A DNA stretch of 64,000 nt from Gyrodactylus bullatarudis. Lineage: Eukaryota; Platyhelminthes; Monogenea; Gyrodactylidea; Gyrodactylidae. Under the pieces are notes generated by a model. It did no database searches and had not been told where the DNA came from. It worked only from the letters and a program-made list of their open reading frames with translations. Where the stretch lies: the NCBI GenBank assembly GCA_012064415.1, contig SSNU01000157.1, positions 786,396 through 850,395 on the forward strand. Direction: 5' to 3'. A program made the position numbers and the translations under genes. Positions 27,001-36,639 of the stretch are shown piece by piece; the stretch's first letter is position 1; the number at the start of each line of letters is the position of its first letter.

Positions 27001-30000
27001 ATGACCTTAAGAAAAGGTTCTAGAGATTTGAATTGGGGAATGATCAGACGGCGCAAGATAAAGACTATTAGGGAAATGACCTATGAAATCAAAGTGCTCC
27101 TCCTGAAAAAAAATTTTAATCTCTTTTCCGAAATGGGTATTCGTGTTGTCCTGAAGAGAAATTGAGTCTACAGAATCTCGGATATCTTTATCCAAGACGA
27201 AACGAAACCTGAATAATCTAGAACCCTTAATTGAATCTTTAAAAAAGTAATTAAGCATTTGAAAGTTCTCTGATGGCCCAGTTCCCAAGCAATACGCCTA
27301 TCTGGCAATCTGCCGAAAACCTTTCTAATCAAAATACTCAAAAATATTGATGCTTTTCAATTCTAGAAATATCTAATAAGTTCAAAAAAATAGAGTGATT
27401 AATTATCTTTCTAATGGTACCAAACTTGTTCGAATTCATATTAGTTTTGGAGGATGAAATTTTTGTTCAACTTAAAGTCCCATTACTTATCGCGCAACCT
27501 AATATATTCAATGTAGAAAGACCTGAGAATGTTAAACTTACTGGGTATAACGTTGTTCGCTTGCTACCTGACTATGTTGTCTTCTCAGACAGAGTGAGTC
27601 CTAACTATTTTTATCAGGGTAATCTAAATGTTTTTTATTCTAATCTTAATTTTAATTTTCTTTCAAGTGATGAATTATATATTATCAGAGTTATTACTCT
27701 AATAATTCAATTTTGTCCAATCAGATAAGAGAATAGTATAATAGTATAATATTAGAGTTAGACCTATGATATTAGGGTTATATCATTATTATATTCTTCT
27801 GATAATCAATAGTTTAAAGTATTATACTATTCTCTAGATTTGGCCTTAGTTAAGACGTAATCTCGATCAGAACCGAAAAAGCTTCTGATTGGCTTTATTT
27901 TTATCGTTATTAAACTTGTTACTTGTTGGTCCGAGTTTTTATTTCTTCGTCTTCATAGAAAAATAAAAGTTGTATTTTGTTATTAGTAAATACCAAATGC
28001 TTATTATTCCTGTTGGTTATTTCTTCAGTTTTAAAAGAATAGTTTATATAAATATTGATCTGAGTAGGTTATTTTTAACTGAATTAAAAATTATCTTACC
28101 TTTGGTGTTTCATGCTCAACACTGGCTCCATCCACAGCAAACTGGTGTAGTTTTTCATTGCAAATTTTGAAAAAGTCTGAAATTTTATCGTCACTTGAGT
28201 AGACTGAGGAGTATGATTCCACTCTAACGCTGAAGAGGGGCCTTCCATTTTCAATCCATGTAGGCATAGAAGATCCGTTCTGTTGGACAGACCCAGTTTG
28301 ATTATTAGTATCAAACGACTGATAATTAATTGTCTTGTTCTAAATTTGAAAAAATTATACAGTTATTATAAATAATAGGTATAGATTAATATAAGCAGAA
28401 GTCTCGTGGTTATTTTCGTCTTTTTTGAGTTTAATTTTGATTGGTACATAGGACATGAAGGGTTAATGCAAAGGTATGCAAAGAATGATCTTGATTATTA
28501 ATAAACTCAGAATAGGGCCTCGGAATGAAAATAAATGAAGAACTAAGCAGTGAACAATCTTACTTTTTTAGATTTCTCAGAGTATGGTTTCTTGAGGGGG
28601 GAATGTTGAAAACAGTTAAAGAAACATGATTCTATTGATCGTGCTTACCTGAGACTTGAGAAGGCTTGATAAGTAACCGTTTGGCAGATCCTGACTAACT
28701 GGCAATGTGAATATGCCACTTTGTAAGCTGTTGAAGAAGAAGGAAGTTATTGGTTTTTACATAAACTAGTAATCAAAAAATTTCTATTCAAAAATTATCG
28801 GATTCAAGTAATGTAACGGTGAATTTTCAGTCAAGGTAATGAATTAATATAATTTTTATTACACCAACGAAAAATTCCCTAAAAAGGATTTTTTTAGCAA
28901 ATATATTGCAAAATCTTTCAGCAGAAATGAGTGATTCAACAAGGATTCAAATTCTGAGTTTTGATCGAAATAGAGAACCACTTCATTAACCACTTTAAGC
29001 CAAATCTGTGTGTTGAGAAAAACTATTCCTATAACCTTCAATTACCCAGGCCTATGTAAACTCTTTCACCTTTCTCTTTGCTGTTGCTATTTATTGAAGA
29101 GTTTTAGTGTTTTTTCAGCTCACATTATATTCTTATATCTTTCAACTTTTACTATACTTCTTTCAATGAATTTGTAAAATATTATTTTCAATGAATTTTA
29201 AACTTTTATCATTATTTATGTGTCACTACTGATGAACCATAAAGAAATGTACATTGTACATTTAGTGAATAAAAAACCTATTTTCTATACCTACAAATAG
29301 AGAAGAACCTAAAGATAATTATCGTCGGCTCAAGAAATAATTAGGAACAAATATTGTTAAAATTTAGAGCAAATCAATAACTGATCAAAACCGTAACTGA
29401 TGTTAAATTTAAGACATAAAAAGTTAAAAAATTGAGAAGAATTATCAAGGATACCCTCAAAAATACCTTAGCTTATCGGTTAGCAGGGGTAGCCAAGCAT
29501 AGCCAGTCGGATTCTCAAGGGATTTCTTATCTGTATTATTCGTATTGTTCTCAGATGACCGAGAGGAAGAGTCGAAACTGGATCCCTTTACGTTGGAGAG
29601 AATGTTTGAGATCAGCTTGTGCTTGCCTTCATTAGCACTCGATTGGTTTCCTTGATGAGTGAGTCCGGCAATGTCACAACTGACATGATAAAATCTGAAC
29701 AGGAGATGATGCCTTTCGGTTATTTCAAAAGGTAAGTCCAGTTTGAACTAGAAGAATTAATTGAAATTGTAGTTGTTAATTTTAGAATGTTGAAATATTG
29801 TTTTTTACCTCTTCGGAAAAGTTTGGACAAGTATCGTGGTAATTGACAGATGTATTTATCCAACTAACAAAGTGAGAATGCCTATTTGCATCTGATGCAT
29901 AAAATGACATTATCGGCCTTGATAGGAGATCATCATCCGAGCGTAACTCTATGAATATGGACAGATTACGAGCACGTGAGAATGAATGCTTCACAGAAAA

Positions 30001-33000
30001 GTTCAAGGATTGTGGATAAATGTACATTTTGTTCATAAACTCGTTGTGAGGAAATATATGCACAGACTCAAATGGTTCTTCGGTATTCTAAAAGGGAAAC
30101 AAGAACGTTATGCATTTTGTTTGATTTGAGAAAGAACCCACCTTGGTTTGTTTCAAATCAACAACACTTCCATTGATGTTATTCAAGCTAATATGGGAAT
30201 TATGACGAGACTTTGTATCTAGAGCATCCGAAATTGTTGTATTGGGTATCATTATTTGATCTACAAATACGGAGAGTCTCTTGGTTGCAGAGATTGTGGT
30301 GCTGGCAGTTGAGATCACAGAGTCTCTTGCATTAATATTCGATAGGGAATTGTACGGAGTTTGAAATTGTGTAATTGCTGAATCTACAAAAGACATGACA
30401 TTAACAAGACTACTAGGCTGAGAGAGATATAGAACTCACCATCGGCTTTGTGAAAAGCAGGAATGAAATCAGAGTCATCTTTAGATGAAGGTCTAGGGTC
30501 AAAGAAATGATCTAGTTCCTTGACAAGGCCGATATTATTGAAATCGACAGATTTCTCTGCAACTATGGTCCTCGGATACTTTTCCTCAGTTCCATTTTCT
30601 GAGTCTCTTTTGGACTCTTCCATGCAACGCAACGGTATAAGATCGGTGGATACGACATCTGAAGAAAGAATTTAAAAGAATCCTTTATAAATGTAACACT
30701 GGTGACATGTTAAAAGATGTTACTAATAATTAAGTGTTCAGGACAATAGAAAATCGATAATGTTATTTTCAAATTGAACAATTACATCTAATCAATTCTT
30801 GACTAGAGGTGACTAGTGTATTTAATATTCTTCTATAAAGATTGGAAATTGTTTATTTGATTAGGGGATAAAGTCAGCTAAAGAATTGAATGTATCTAGG
30901 ATCATAGGGTTGATAAAGTAATTAAATAATTCGTAGATTAAGCAGTCATAATAGAACAGAGATGAAGACACAAAACTTCGCAGTAAAATTCTTGACATGA
31001 ACCAAGGTTCTAGAGTTTAACCAGCATTAATTTCGCAATAACCAAATCAAATGTATTTATAAACCCCTACTAGAATAACGAGAGAATTTCAACAATGAGG
31101 TATTCGTCAATTTTATCAGTCTTATTAAGCCTTGTCGTTGGATTGGCATATGGAGGAATGCCACCTGGCGGCATGGGTGCTATGGGCGGAATGCCTGGTA
31201 TGCCAGGTATGCCGGGCATGGGTGGTATGTTCCAGAACCACATGACCCGTGGGGAAATAGCCAGAAACTTTTTGAGTACATCTGCACCAGCCCCATGGAT
31301 CTATCACCTTTACAAACAACAGCATAAAGGATTCACAGATTACCCTAGGGTCGCAGAATACTATAGAGATTTGAAGGATTGGTCCAACTTTTATCCGGCA
31401 TGCTTCATGGCCCTTGTCAGGGATGATAATTTTGATTATTTAAGGCAACTGGAAAGATCAAACTTTATGATTGGAAGCCTTTTTAAGTCATTGTGATTTT
31501 TTGAAATTATGAAAAAATTATTTTTCCAATAAATTATTGATTATATATTAAACCTTTGCATATCATTCAATGTGATTACAAAATGACCAACCTGGAGACT
31601 CAAGAAGAAAAAGAGTTTGAAATTTACCAAAAATTACATGAATTGATGCAATTTCGTTTTTTTTTCAGATTAAATTGGCTTAAAAATATTTGCGTTCCTG
31701 ACTATCAACAGAGAAATATTGATTTCTATTTAAATATATAAAAAATGTAACAAACCTATCCCTCTCCTATATAGCTTACGTCACTCTCTACCCTATAATC
31801 ACACAGAGTTATTCAAAGTTTAACTCGAAATACTAACGATTAATCAATCCTTCTCATATAACTAGAAATTAATGTTTAGAGCAAATCAAGGATTTTATGA
31901 TGAAATCAGACAATTCCTTTTGATGAACTTCGGGAATTAAAAGAGAAACAACATTTTTTAATCCAAAATCAAAACTGCTCCAATGTTTGAGAATGTTTTA
32001 TGATACAAGAAATGAACGAATTTGGTATTTTTATTAGATAAAAAGAATCAACGGAGAATTCTCTATCTAATGAATCAAACTTGAGTGAATTTCAGTTTTT
32101 TGGAATGTTTGACACTTATAAACCTACTATATAGTAGGTATACATTATTTTACTCAACTTAAAAGGGACAGAGAGGAGAGGGATAGGTTTGACAAAAGTC
32201 AACCTGGTTTGTTACATTTTTTATAGACGTAAAACTGTAAATTCTCATGTTCATGTCACAACTATAGCTTTATAGAAGAGACTCACTCTTTAAGTGCTTA
32301 TAGGAGCCGAGGGAAAATTCCAGTTCAACAACGGGAATGGTCAATTTAATGCTGAGACTGGAGTTGGTCTTGAGATTTTTCTCAAGCACCTCAATAGGAA
32401 TCTTTTCCAGTCCGTCACTGCTGGTTTTTGAAATGCCATGGTTGAGGTTGGCCTTGTCGCAATAATTCGTATAGAGACTGGCCAGTATGCCAACTTGATT
32501 TAGTAGGCTGGCTTCGTCACTTTTACCGCCTTCCAAGCGCCAGAGACGAACATCATTTGATTTTGACAGCAAGGGTCTGATTATAAGGAATATATTGAAT
32601 CGTTAAAACTCAAGTTTCGTTAAAAACACTTGATATAAAATGTCAATATTAATCAAGAAACCATAAACTAAAGTAAAATGATTCAATAATTGTATTTTAT
32701 CAGTGACTCTGAAGTGGGGTTTAAAAATGTATTAGGTAAAAGGTAAAACTAACCTGGCACCCCAAGCAAAACATGTTTTGTAATGGCCGATGTTCTTACA
32801 GAACGGAATCATTTGTTTATGATGGTTGTTGGCGATTTTCGAGGTTTCCGTATTCCCATTCGATGTTAAATTGAGGATATTCAAGTTTTTAATGTCACCT
32901 TTGGAATATTTCTCCCAAACCGAGGTTGATGAACCACTGAGGATTTTATCTACGCGTACAACCATGTAGTATCGATTGAGTTGACTTTTATCCCCCTTTG

Positions 33001-35024
33001 GCAGAGTGAAAATACACTTGGAAAAGAATTCATTTATAAAATAAAAGATTGAGGTTAAGAAAAGAAGGGTTTGTCTTACTGATCTTGACTTGATTATATC
33101 CTCAACAGGGCCTGTCTGTAAACCATTGATGGTTAACGGAGCAGGTGGGGATGGATGTTTGAGACCTTTTTGAGAAGTCTCATTGGTTAGATTTTGAGAT
33201 AGATTGGAAGTCGAGGAAGAGTTTGTTGAGAGAGTGGATAACCAGTGAATGGTTCTTGTACATTCTTGACTCAACATTAACTGAGTCAGCTGAGATGAAT
33301 TGGCAGAACAATTAAAGACTTCTGAGACACGCTTCTTCAGAATGACATCGACTAAGAAGACTTGTATAAAGAATGGTTCTGGCTGAAAAAGGAAAATGAA
33401 CAGAAAAAAGAAAATTAACGAAAAAAGATATATACGACACCTGTGTAAAAACTCACATTATCGACAATGTTATAGGTTTCTAGTGTAGCACGAAGACATG
33501 TGCTTAGTCCGGCAACATGAGCAAGATATCTTGTCCCGAATAGCTCAGATGAATTACGATCTGGAAACAGATTGGCCACCTCCTGAGGGTCAAACTTTTT
33601 ACGCCTTTCATTACTGGTAAAATTTGTTGTCAGTTCTTCACTAGTCTCATACGGGATCTAATCAAGAGAGGGATGATGAGGTGTAAAAAACTTACTCGAA
33701 CATCTGGATGAATCGTAATGAGTCTTAGACGATCTTTATTCCTAGTTGGGAATTGGTCAGTTTCCTGGGAAAATTTATTAAGGCATTCGTTAAGAGTCTC
33801 TAGTTTGTCGATGAGGCCACCGTTGATGCGTTCAATCTGCATGTTGTTTGGGATAAAACCGTAACGAACACGATTTCGTTCCATTTCAAGGGCCAATTCA
33901 ATCTTTTGAACCCATGTTGCTCTGGAGATTACCTCTTCCACAGGAAAGTACAGATAGTACGGAGTATGATGGAGTTTTTGGTCTAGTTTGATCCAGTTAT
34001 TACCAATAGTAGTAACGTAGTTTATATCTTCAAGGCTTATTGTTAAACTATCATTTTCATTAGTCAAGGGAGCAATGATAAAGGCGCCAGGTGAACAATT
34101 TTTACCCTCTAGAAGGAGTTCTTCTGCTTTAACCTGTCTTAAACTGGTATAGAATATTTTGTTGTGAAATTTGGATGTTTTCGAGGTATCATCATAACCT
34201 AAAGACTTCATAGACATTTCAGAGTTGGCAGCCTGAAGGAATTCCTGAAATTCTGACGAGTTGAAAATGCCAATATTTCCTTTAATCGATACAGTCTCAT
34301 ATCTATGCTTTCCATTAGAATGGAGACTATTATCTCCATTGGGACTCTCGTCAATTGATTTTTGGTATTTCTTTAGGCTTGTGACAAACTTTTTGTGAAG
34401 AGAATCCTTCTTTAAACTAAAATTATCATTGAGCTCATCCTTAATCGAGCAATCGATGAGAAACCAATTTTCATTCAAATTTCCAATTGCTGTCTTGACA
34501 TTACTATGAAAGGTAGGGTTATCATAAAGACGAGAAACCTTACTTATTCTTTGGAAGACCTGTGAATGCAACACGATACATATCGTTAGCAACACATATT
34601 GCATTCCATTCCTCGGATGTTAGGGAGTTCATCATATGATAAGCCAAAGGACTTATATTGAATTTTCTAAAATTTACAGATGTAATCTTATCATTGTGAA
34701 AGTAATCCCTGAGTTTTGTGGATATTTTATTGTAAAACTTGTCAGGTTTAGGTATTTTTGTAATCTAAAATCAGTTAAAATCATAAAATTACATTGATAT
34801 CAAGAAGAGGGAAAAATACAAGATCTTTACAAGGATCACTGAGTATGCATGTTTTATTTCTGATTAAATAATTCTCATAATCGATGCAAACAGGAGTATA
34901 GGAAATCTATGGTTAATTAAACAAGTATTACTCTCTGTATTGAATCTTCCTCTTCGAGATTAAAGTCATCATCATAATTATTGAGACTTTGTGAGTATAG
35001 GTGATGAAAGAATGCTCTTTTCAT
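9100..35024 (-). CDS. DOCK9: DOCK-D (zizimin-type) guanine-nucleotide exchange factor
   Basis: A large Rho-family (Cdc42/Rac) exchange factor of roughly 2,800 codons; vertebrate DOCK9-11 have about 2,070. Exons (approximate, minus strand): 35024-34932, 34764-34678, 34559-33696, 33657-33457, 33382-33081, 33016-32754, 32576-32287, 30658-30440, 30383-30142, 30087-29809, 29747-29467, 28727-28649, 28339-28100, 26393-26060, 26001-25656, 24345-23908, 23840-23723, 21392-21090, 21006-20617, 20561-20394, 20120-19961, 19252-18959, 18732-18578, 18494-18259, 18176-17928, 17860-17695, 17630-17349, 16084-15552, 14545-14383, 14290-14057, 11883-11649, 9589-9451, and tentatively 9141-9100. Domains: N-terminal DOCK-D region with a diverged PH domain (about 34.4-33.8 kb, W near its end in ATWVQKIELALE); DHR1/C2 at 30.1-29.5 kb (NKMYIYPQSLNFSVKHSF, TGYAWLPLL); armadillo-like middle with Ser/Asn-rich inserts at 21.0-20.0 kb; DHR2 at 17.6-9.4 kb (LAKSYASSPALRRTWLQEM, GYIQVIYVEPYE, WKRRTIVQTNAAFPHIRKR, LQGALLTTVNLGPMAYAQTF). 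The last segment, with its V-N-x-G-P loop, matches DOCK-D better than DOCK-C. The final exon is the least certain. Confidence 0.93.
9590..11648. other. DOCK intron; simple repeats
   Basis: Non-coding intron. It contains a purine microsatellite at about 10,190-10,213 (AAAG then AG units) and a short AAT repeat at about 10,235-10,250. No other gene is seen. Confidence 0.5.
11979..12382. mobile_element. mariner-derived repeat, truncated copy
   Basis: It is nearly co-linear with 27,015-27,502 (AAGGTTCTAGAGATTTGAAT, GAAATGACCTATGAAATCAA, CAATCTGCCGAAAACCTTTC, TTGTTCGAATTCATATTAGT). It has several internal deletions and ends in the same terminal repeat, CCATTACTTATCGCACATCC. The other end is missing. 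It lies in a DOCK intron. Confidence 0.75.
12383..14056. other. DOCK intron, no gene recognised
   Basis: AT-rich intron. Short frames (for example 12,815-13,024 on the minus strand) lack any domain signal. Confidence 0.5.
14866..15115. repeat. dispersed repeat family, copy 2
   Basis: It shares AACTGGTTTTAGGGTCAAAAA, AAGGATAAGTCGGCT and CAGCGTAATTATTTTGGTTA with 6080-6372 and in part with 43,860-44,110. It lies in a DOCK intron. Confidence 0.55.
16085..17348. other. DOCK intron, no gene recognised
   Basis: Non-coding. A small GC-rich hairpin (GCCCTTCGGGC) at about 17,048-17,058 stands out in AT-rich surroundings. About 17,150-17,200 resembles the right arm of the element at 7.8-9.1 kb. Confidence 0.4.
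22497..22915. mobile_element. MITE-like inverted-repeat element
   Basis: GGTTGATATGAAGTTTGGGA..GGTTTTTACAG at the left is matched in reverse complement by CTGTAAAAATCATAGATTGC..CAACCAACTT at the right, about 40 nt at each end. The inside is non-coding. It is related to the repeat at 5037-5370. It lies in a DOCK intron, directly next to the next element. Confidence 0.6.
22935..23593. mobile_element. near-palindromic element of about 660 bp in a DOCK intron
   Basis: The left arm begins GGGTTAATTACAAAAAGTCT and contains GGTCAAAGTCTGTTGACAGA and ACGTTCTATAACTATGCA. The right arm repeats these in reverse complement up to 23,593. Inner segments also pair: TTGGCTACTGATAGCATCCT at 23,134 with AGGATGCTATCAGTAGCCAA at 23,410. 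The arms therefore span about 22,935-23,166 and 23,398-23,593 around a loop of about 230 nt. No coding frame is visible. Confidence 0.75.
24346..25655. other. DOCK intron, no gene recognised
   Basis: AT-rich intron with no supported internal feature. Confidence 0.5.
26787..27502 (-). mobile_element. mariner relic with intact terminal repeats
   Basis: The 716-bp element starts TTAGGTTGTGCGATAAGTAA and ends in the reverse complement of TTAGGTTGCGCGATAAGTAA, with a single mismatch over 27 nt, flanked by TA on both sides as mariner elements are. Inside, a minus-strand frame at 27,007-27,288 keeps transposase echoes: SLQDNTNTHFGKEIKIFF for QQDNARPH, and YLAPSDH for the third-Asp motif. The gene is decayed and too short to be active. 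It inserted into a DOCK intron. A truncated relative lies at 11,979-12,382. Confidence 0.85.
27729..27834. repeat. small inverted-repeat element
   Basis: GAGAATAGTATA at the left is matched by TATACTATTCTC at the right, about 106 bp overall, with repeated ATAGTATAAT units at the start. It is possibly a very small MITE in a DOCK intron. Confidence 0.4.
31054..31063 (+). promoter_or_regulatory. TATA box of the nested gene (candidate)
   Basis: TATTTATAAA lies about 32-41 nt upstream of the ATG at 31,095. If it is used, the 5' UTR would be very short. An Inr-like TCAACA sits just before the ATG. Confidence 0.45.
31095..31496 (+). CDS. small secreted Gly/Met/Pro-rich protein, nested in a DOCK intron
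   Basis: A 133-residue protein from one uninterrupted exon, on the strand opposite the DOCK gene and wholly inside its 1.6-kb intron (30,659-32,286). Residues 1-20 form a textbook signal peptide (Arg, then a hydrophobic core ILSVLLSLVVGLAYG). Next is a Gly-Met-Pro low-complexity stretch with three GMP units in a row (GMPGMPGMPGMGGM). The C-terminal domain of about 85 residues is rich in aromatic and charged residues and begins around NHMTRGEIARNFL. It has a single Cys, so disulfide folding is unlikely. A TATA-like box lies upstream and AATAAA at 31,528. I do not recognise the family; it may be lineage-specific (cuticle, gland or host-interface product are only guesses). Compact design with its own signals supports a real gene. 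Confidence 0.72.
   Translation: MRYSSILSVLLSLVVGLAYGGMPPGGMGAMGGMPGMPGMPGMGGMFQNHMTRGEIARNFLSTSAPAPWIYHLYKQQHKGFTDYPRVAEYYRDLKDWSNFYPACFMALVRDDNFDYLRQLERSNFMIGSLFKSL
31528..31533 (+). terminator. AATAAA polyadenylation signal of the nested gene
   Basis: The hexamer lies 32 nt after the TGA stop of the nested secreted-protein gene. Confidence 0.6.
31741..32224. mobile_element. MITE of about 480 bp
   Basis: AAAAAATGTAACAAACC plus TATCCCTCTCCT at the left end is matched in reverse complement at 32,172-32,222. The right end carries an extra 16-nt insert between the two blocks. The inside is non-coding. It lies in the same DOCK intron as the nested gene, just beyond that gene's 3' end. Confidence 0.7.
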
Positions 35025-35133
35025 CTTTTTTAACTAGCACAAATTGTAAGGTAACTGTAACATAACAAACTTTTCAAAAAATATTTTATAATGGCTGTTA
35101 TTGGAATTAATTAATTATTTAAATTTTATAAAC
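35025..35133. promoter_or_regulatory. compact divergent promoter between DOCK-D gene and NOP10
   Basis: Only 109 bp separate the DOCK start codon (35,024, minus) from the NOP10 start codon (35,134, plus). Both 5' UTRs and any core promoter must fit here unless an upstream exon exists. The stretch is AT-rich without an obvious TATA box. A 7-codon upstream frame starts at ATG near 35,093. Confidence 0.6.
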
Positions 35134-35360
35134 ATGCGTTTACGATACTACCTTGATAACGAAGCTAACAGAGTTTACACCCTGAATGTAGGTTTTATTT
35201 CTGACATTGACCCCTTTAGCGTACAGATCCAGAGGGAAACCCTACCAAGAGTGCTCATCCTGCTAAATATACGCCTGAAGACCAATATTCCAAGCAGAGA
35301 ATTGCTCTCAAGTCTAGGTTCAACCTCCTTCCAACTCAAATGCCTGCATATAAACTTTGA
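35134..35360 (+). CDS. NOP10: NOP10, H/ACA ribonucleoprotein subunit 3
   Basis: NOP10 is the small core protein of H/ACA snoRNPs, which pseudouridylate rRNA and serve telomerase RNA. Exon 1 (35,134-35,187) encodes [18 protein letters not shown]; exon 2 (35,220-35,360) encodes [20 protein letters not shown] and on to MPAYKL. Joined, this is exactly 64 residues, the length of human NOP10, and keeps the family landmarks: aromatic-rich YYL start, RVYTL, SAHPA, F/YxPxDxYS and the basic IALKSRF tail. The intron is only 32 nt (GTAGGT..TTTAG, with CTGAC as a possible branch site). Without its removal the frame runs into an unrelated ORF. AATAAA (35,362-35,367) starts one base after the stop codon. 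The gene is head-to-head with the DOCK gene and followed closely by NOC4-like. Confidence 0.95.
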
Positions 35361-35361
35361 T

Positions 35362-35367
35362 AATAAA
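35362..35367 (+). terminator. AATAAA signal directly after the NOP10 stop
   Basis: The hexamer begins two bases past the end of TGA and is followed by a T-rich run. It lies about 90 nt before the first acceptor-like site upstream of the NOC4-like gene. Confidence 0.6.
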
Positions 35368-35476
35368 CTTTTTTTCAACTACTATAAACTTTCATCGTTA
35401 TTTTTATTGTCTAATACCCAAATTCATTGTTTAATAATATCCTGGTCTTTATTTCAGACTGAACTTACACGGGAAA

Positions 35477-36624
35477 ATGTCAGGGTAATTAAATTAAATC
35501 TAACATTTTAGGAAGCTGTAAACAGTCATCTCAATACTGGTAGTAATGATTTCAACTTGACTGAGAAGCTGTCTAAGTACTTTGATCTGAATGAGTGCGT
35601 AATGAGTTGTCTGGCTGGGCTAATTCCTCAATTGAAGAGTGATACCTATGAAAATGCTCTCAGCCTCATCTCATCACTGATGCCGATAGATATAAAAAAG
35701 GATCTCCTTTTCTCCGATGATAAAAAATCAAAGAAAAAGAAGACCAACCCGAGGAATCAGCTAACCAAACTATGGCTCCAATTTTTCGGTTTGGATGTAA
35801 GTCCTATCTGTTTATTATTATATCTTTAGCTACCCGATGAATTAATTCTCAAATCAATTCGACTTCTCGGTCACAAGAGTCTCATTAACCGAATGAGTGA
35901 TGCTAAGCTCCTGAAGAATGCCATTGTCTCTATTTTTGATTCTCCAGACAGTATCCCCATAACTTACTCAATTGTTGCATCAAGATGTCTTCTACTTTTG
36001 ATACAAAAGCATGGTGTCAATTATGACAACATTTACAGACGTCTCTATGACTTGTTGACTCTTGAACTATTCAAATCTCAAAGGAATTGGGAAGATGTCT
36101 CTCTATTTCTCGATGATTTGGATGTCTATCTTAGTTCTCTAATCTTGCCACCGCACACTTTGGCTGCATTTCTGAAACGGCTCAGTGAAATGTCAATTGT
36201 ATGCGCTGATGTTTACATTCCGGCCATAATTAACTTGATAATCAGATGTCTCAGAAGAAGTGAAAAATGTCGACGGATGATTAACAGCTTGGAGAATACA
36301 GGCCTCGATGAACTTAGCTATGCAGATTTTTTCTCTGAAAAGGAGGCTTTGAAAATGTCACTCTGGGAAGTTATGTCCCTCTCCTATCATCCATGGCAGA
36401 GGGTTCGGGATACAGTTCGTCGGTTATCTCTACCCCTAACAATTAGAATCGATAAAGCAAATGATAAAAGTGATCTTATCGAAGAATCCTTCCATGAGAT
36501 GATTGGCAAAGATATCAAGAGTCTCGATCAAACCAGAGAGTACGCCTTTAAGAATTGCCTGAAAATTGTCAAGTCTGAGTATGACCTGGATCAAGTTGAA
36601 GCTATCTCAGGATGGGAATTTTAA
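35477..36624 (+). CDS. NOC4L: NOC4-like nucleolar ribosome-biogenesis protein
   Basis: NOC4 acts in the nucleolus with NOP14 in 40S subunit maturation and export. Proposed exons: 35,477-35,484 (ATG TCA GG), 35,526-35,796 and 35,830-36,624, joining to 357 residues with introns of 41 and 33 nt. Family similarity is clear in the second half: LLLLIQKHGVNYDNIYRRLY, YLSSLILPPHTLAAFLKRLS, YIPAIINLIIRCLRR and KMSLWEVMSLSYHPWQRVRD correspond to the conserved LI.KHNLEYP..Y.KLY, LSSSHLP..LVAAF.KRL and SSLWEL...HYHP blocks. It is shorter than human NOC4L (516 residues), mainly at the N-terminus. The ATG at 35,477 follows an acceptor-like TTTATTTCAG (ends 35,457). A longer N-terminus through TELTRENVR and a 27-nt intron is a less likely alternative. 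AATAAA lies 6 nt after the stop. Confidence 0.82.
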
Positions 36625-36629
36625 GATTC

Positions 36630-36635
36630 AATAAA
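36630..36635 (+). terminator. AATAAA polyadenylation signal of the NOC4-like gene
   Basis: The hexamer starts six bases after the TAA stop at 36,622-36,624. Confidence 0.5.
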
Positions 36636-36639
36636 ATAT

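Noticed and set aside
27414..27728. 104-codon open frame, plus strand
   Set aside because: It crosses the right terminal repeat of the mariner relic and has no protein similarity.
35101..35511. 136-codon open frame covering NOP10 exon 1 and the intergenic stretch
   Set aside because: It starts at TTG and reads through the NOP10 intron out of the conserved frame. The spliced 64-residue NOP10 explains the region better.
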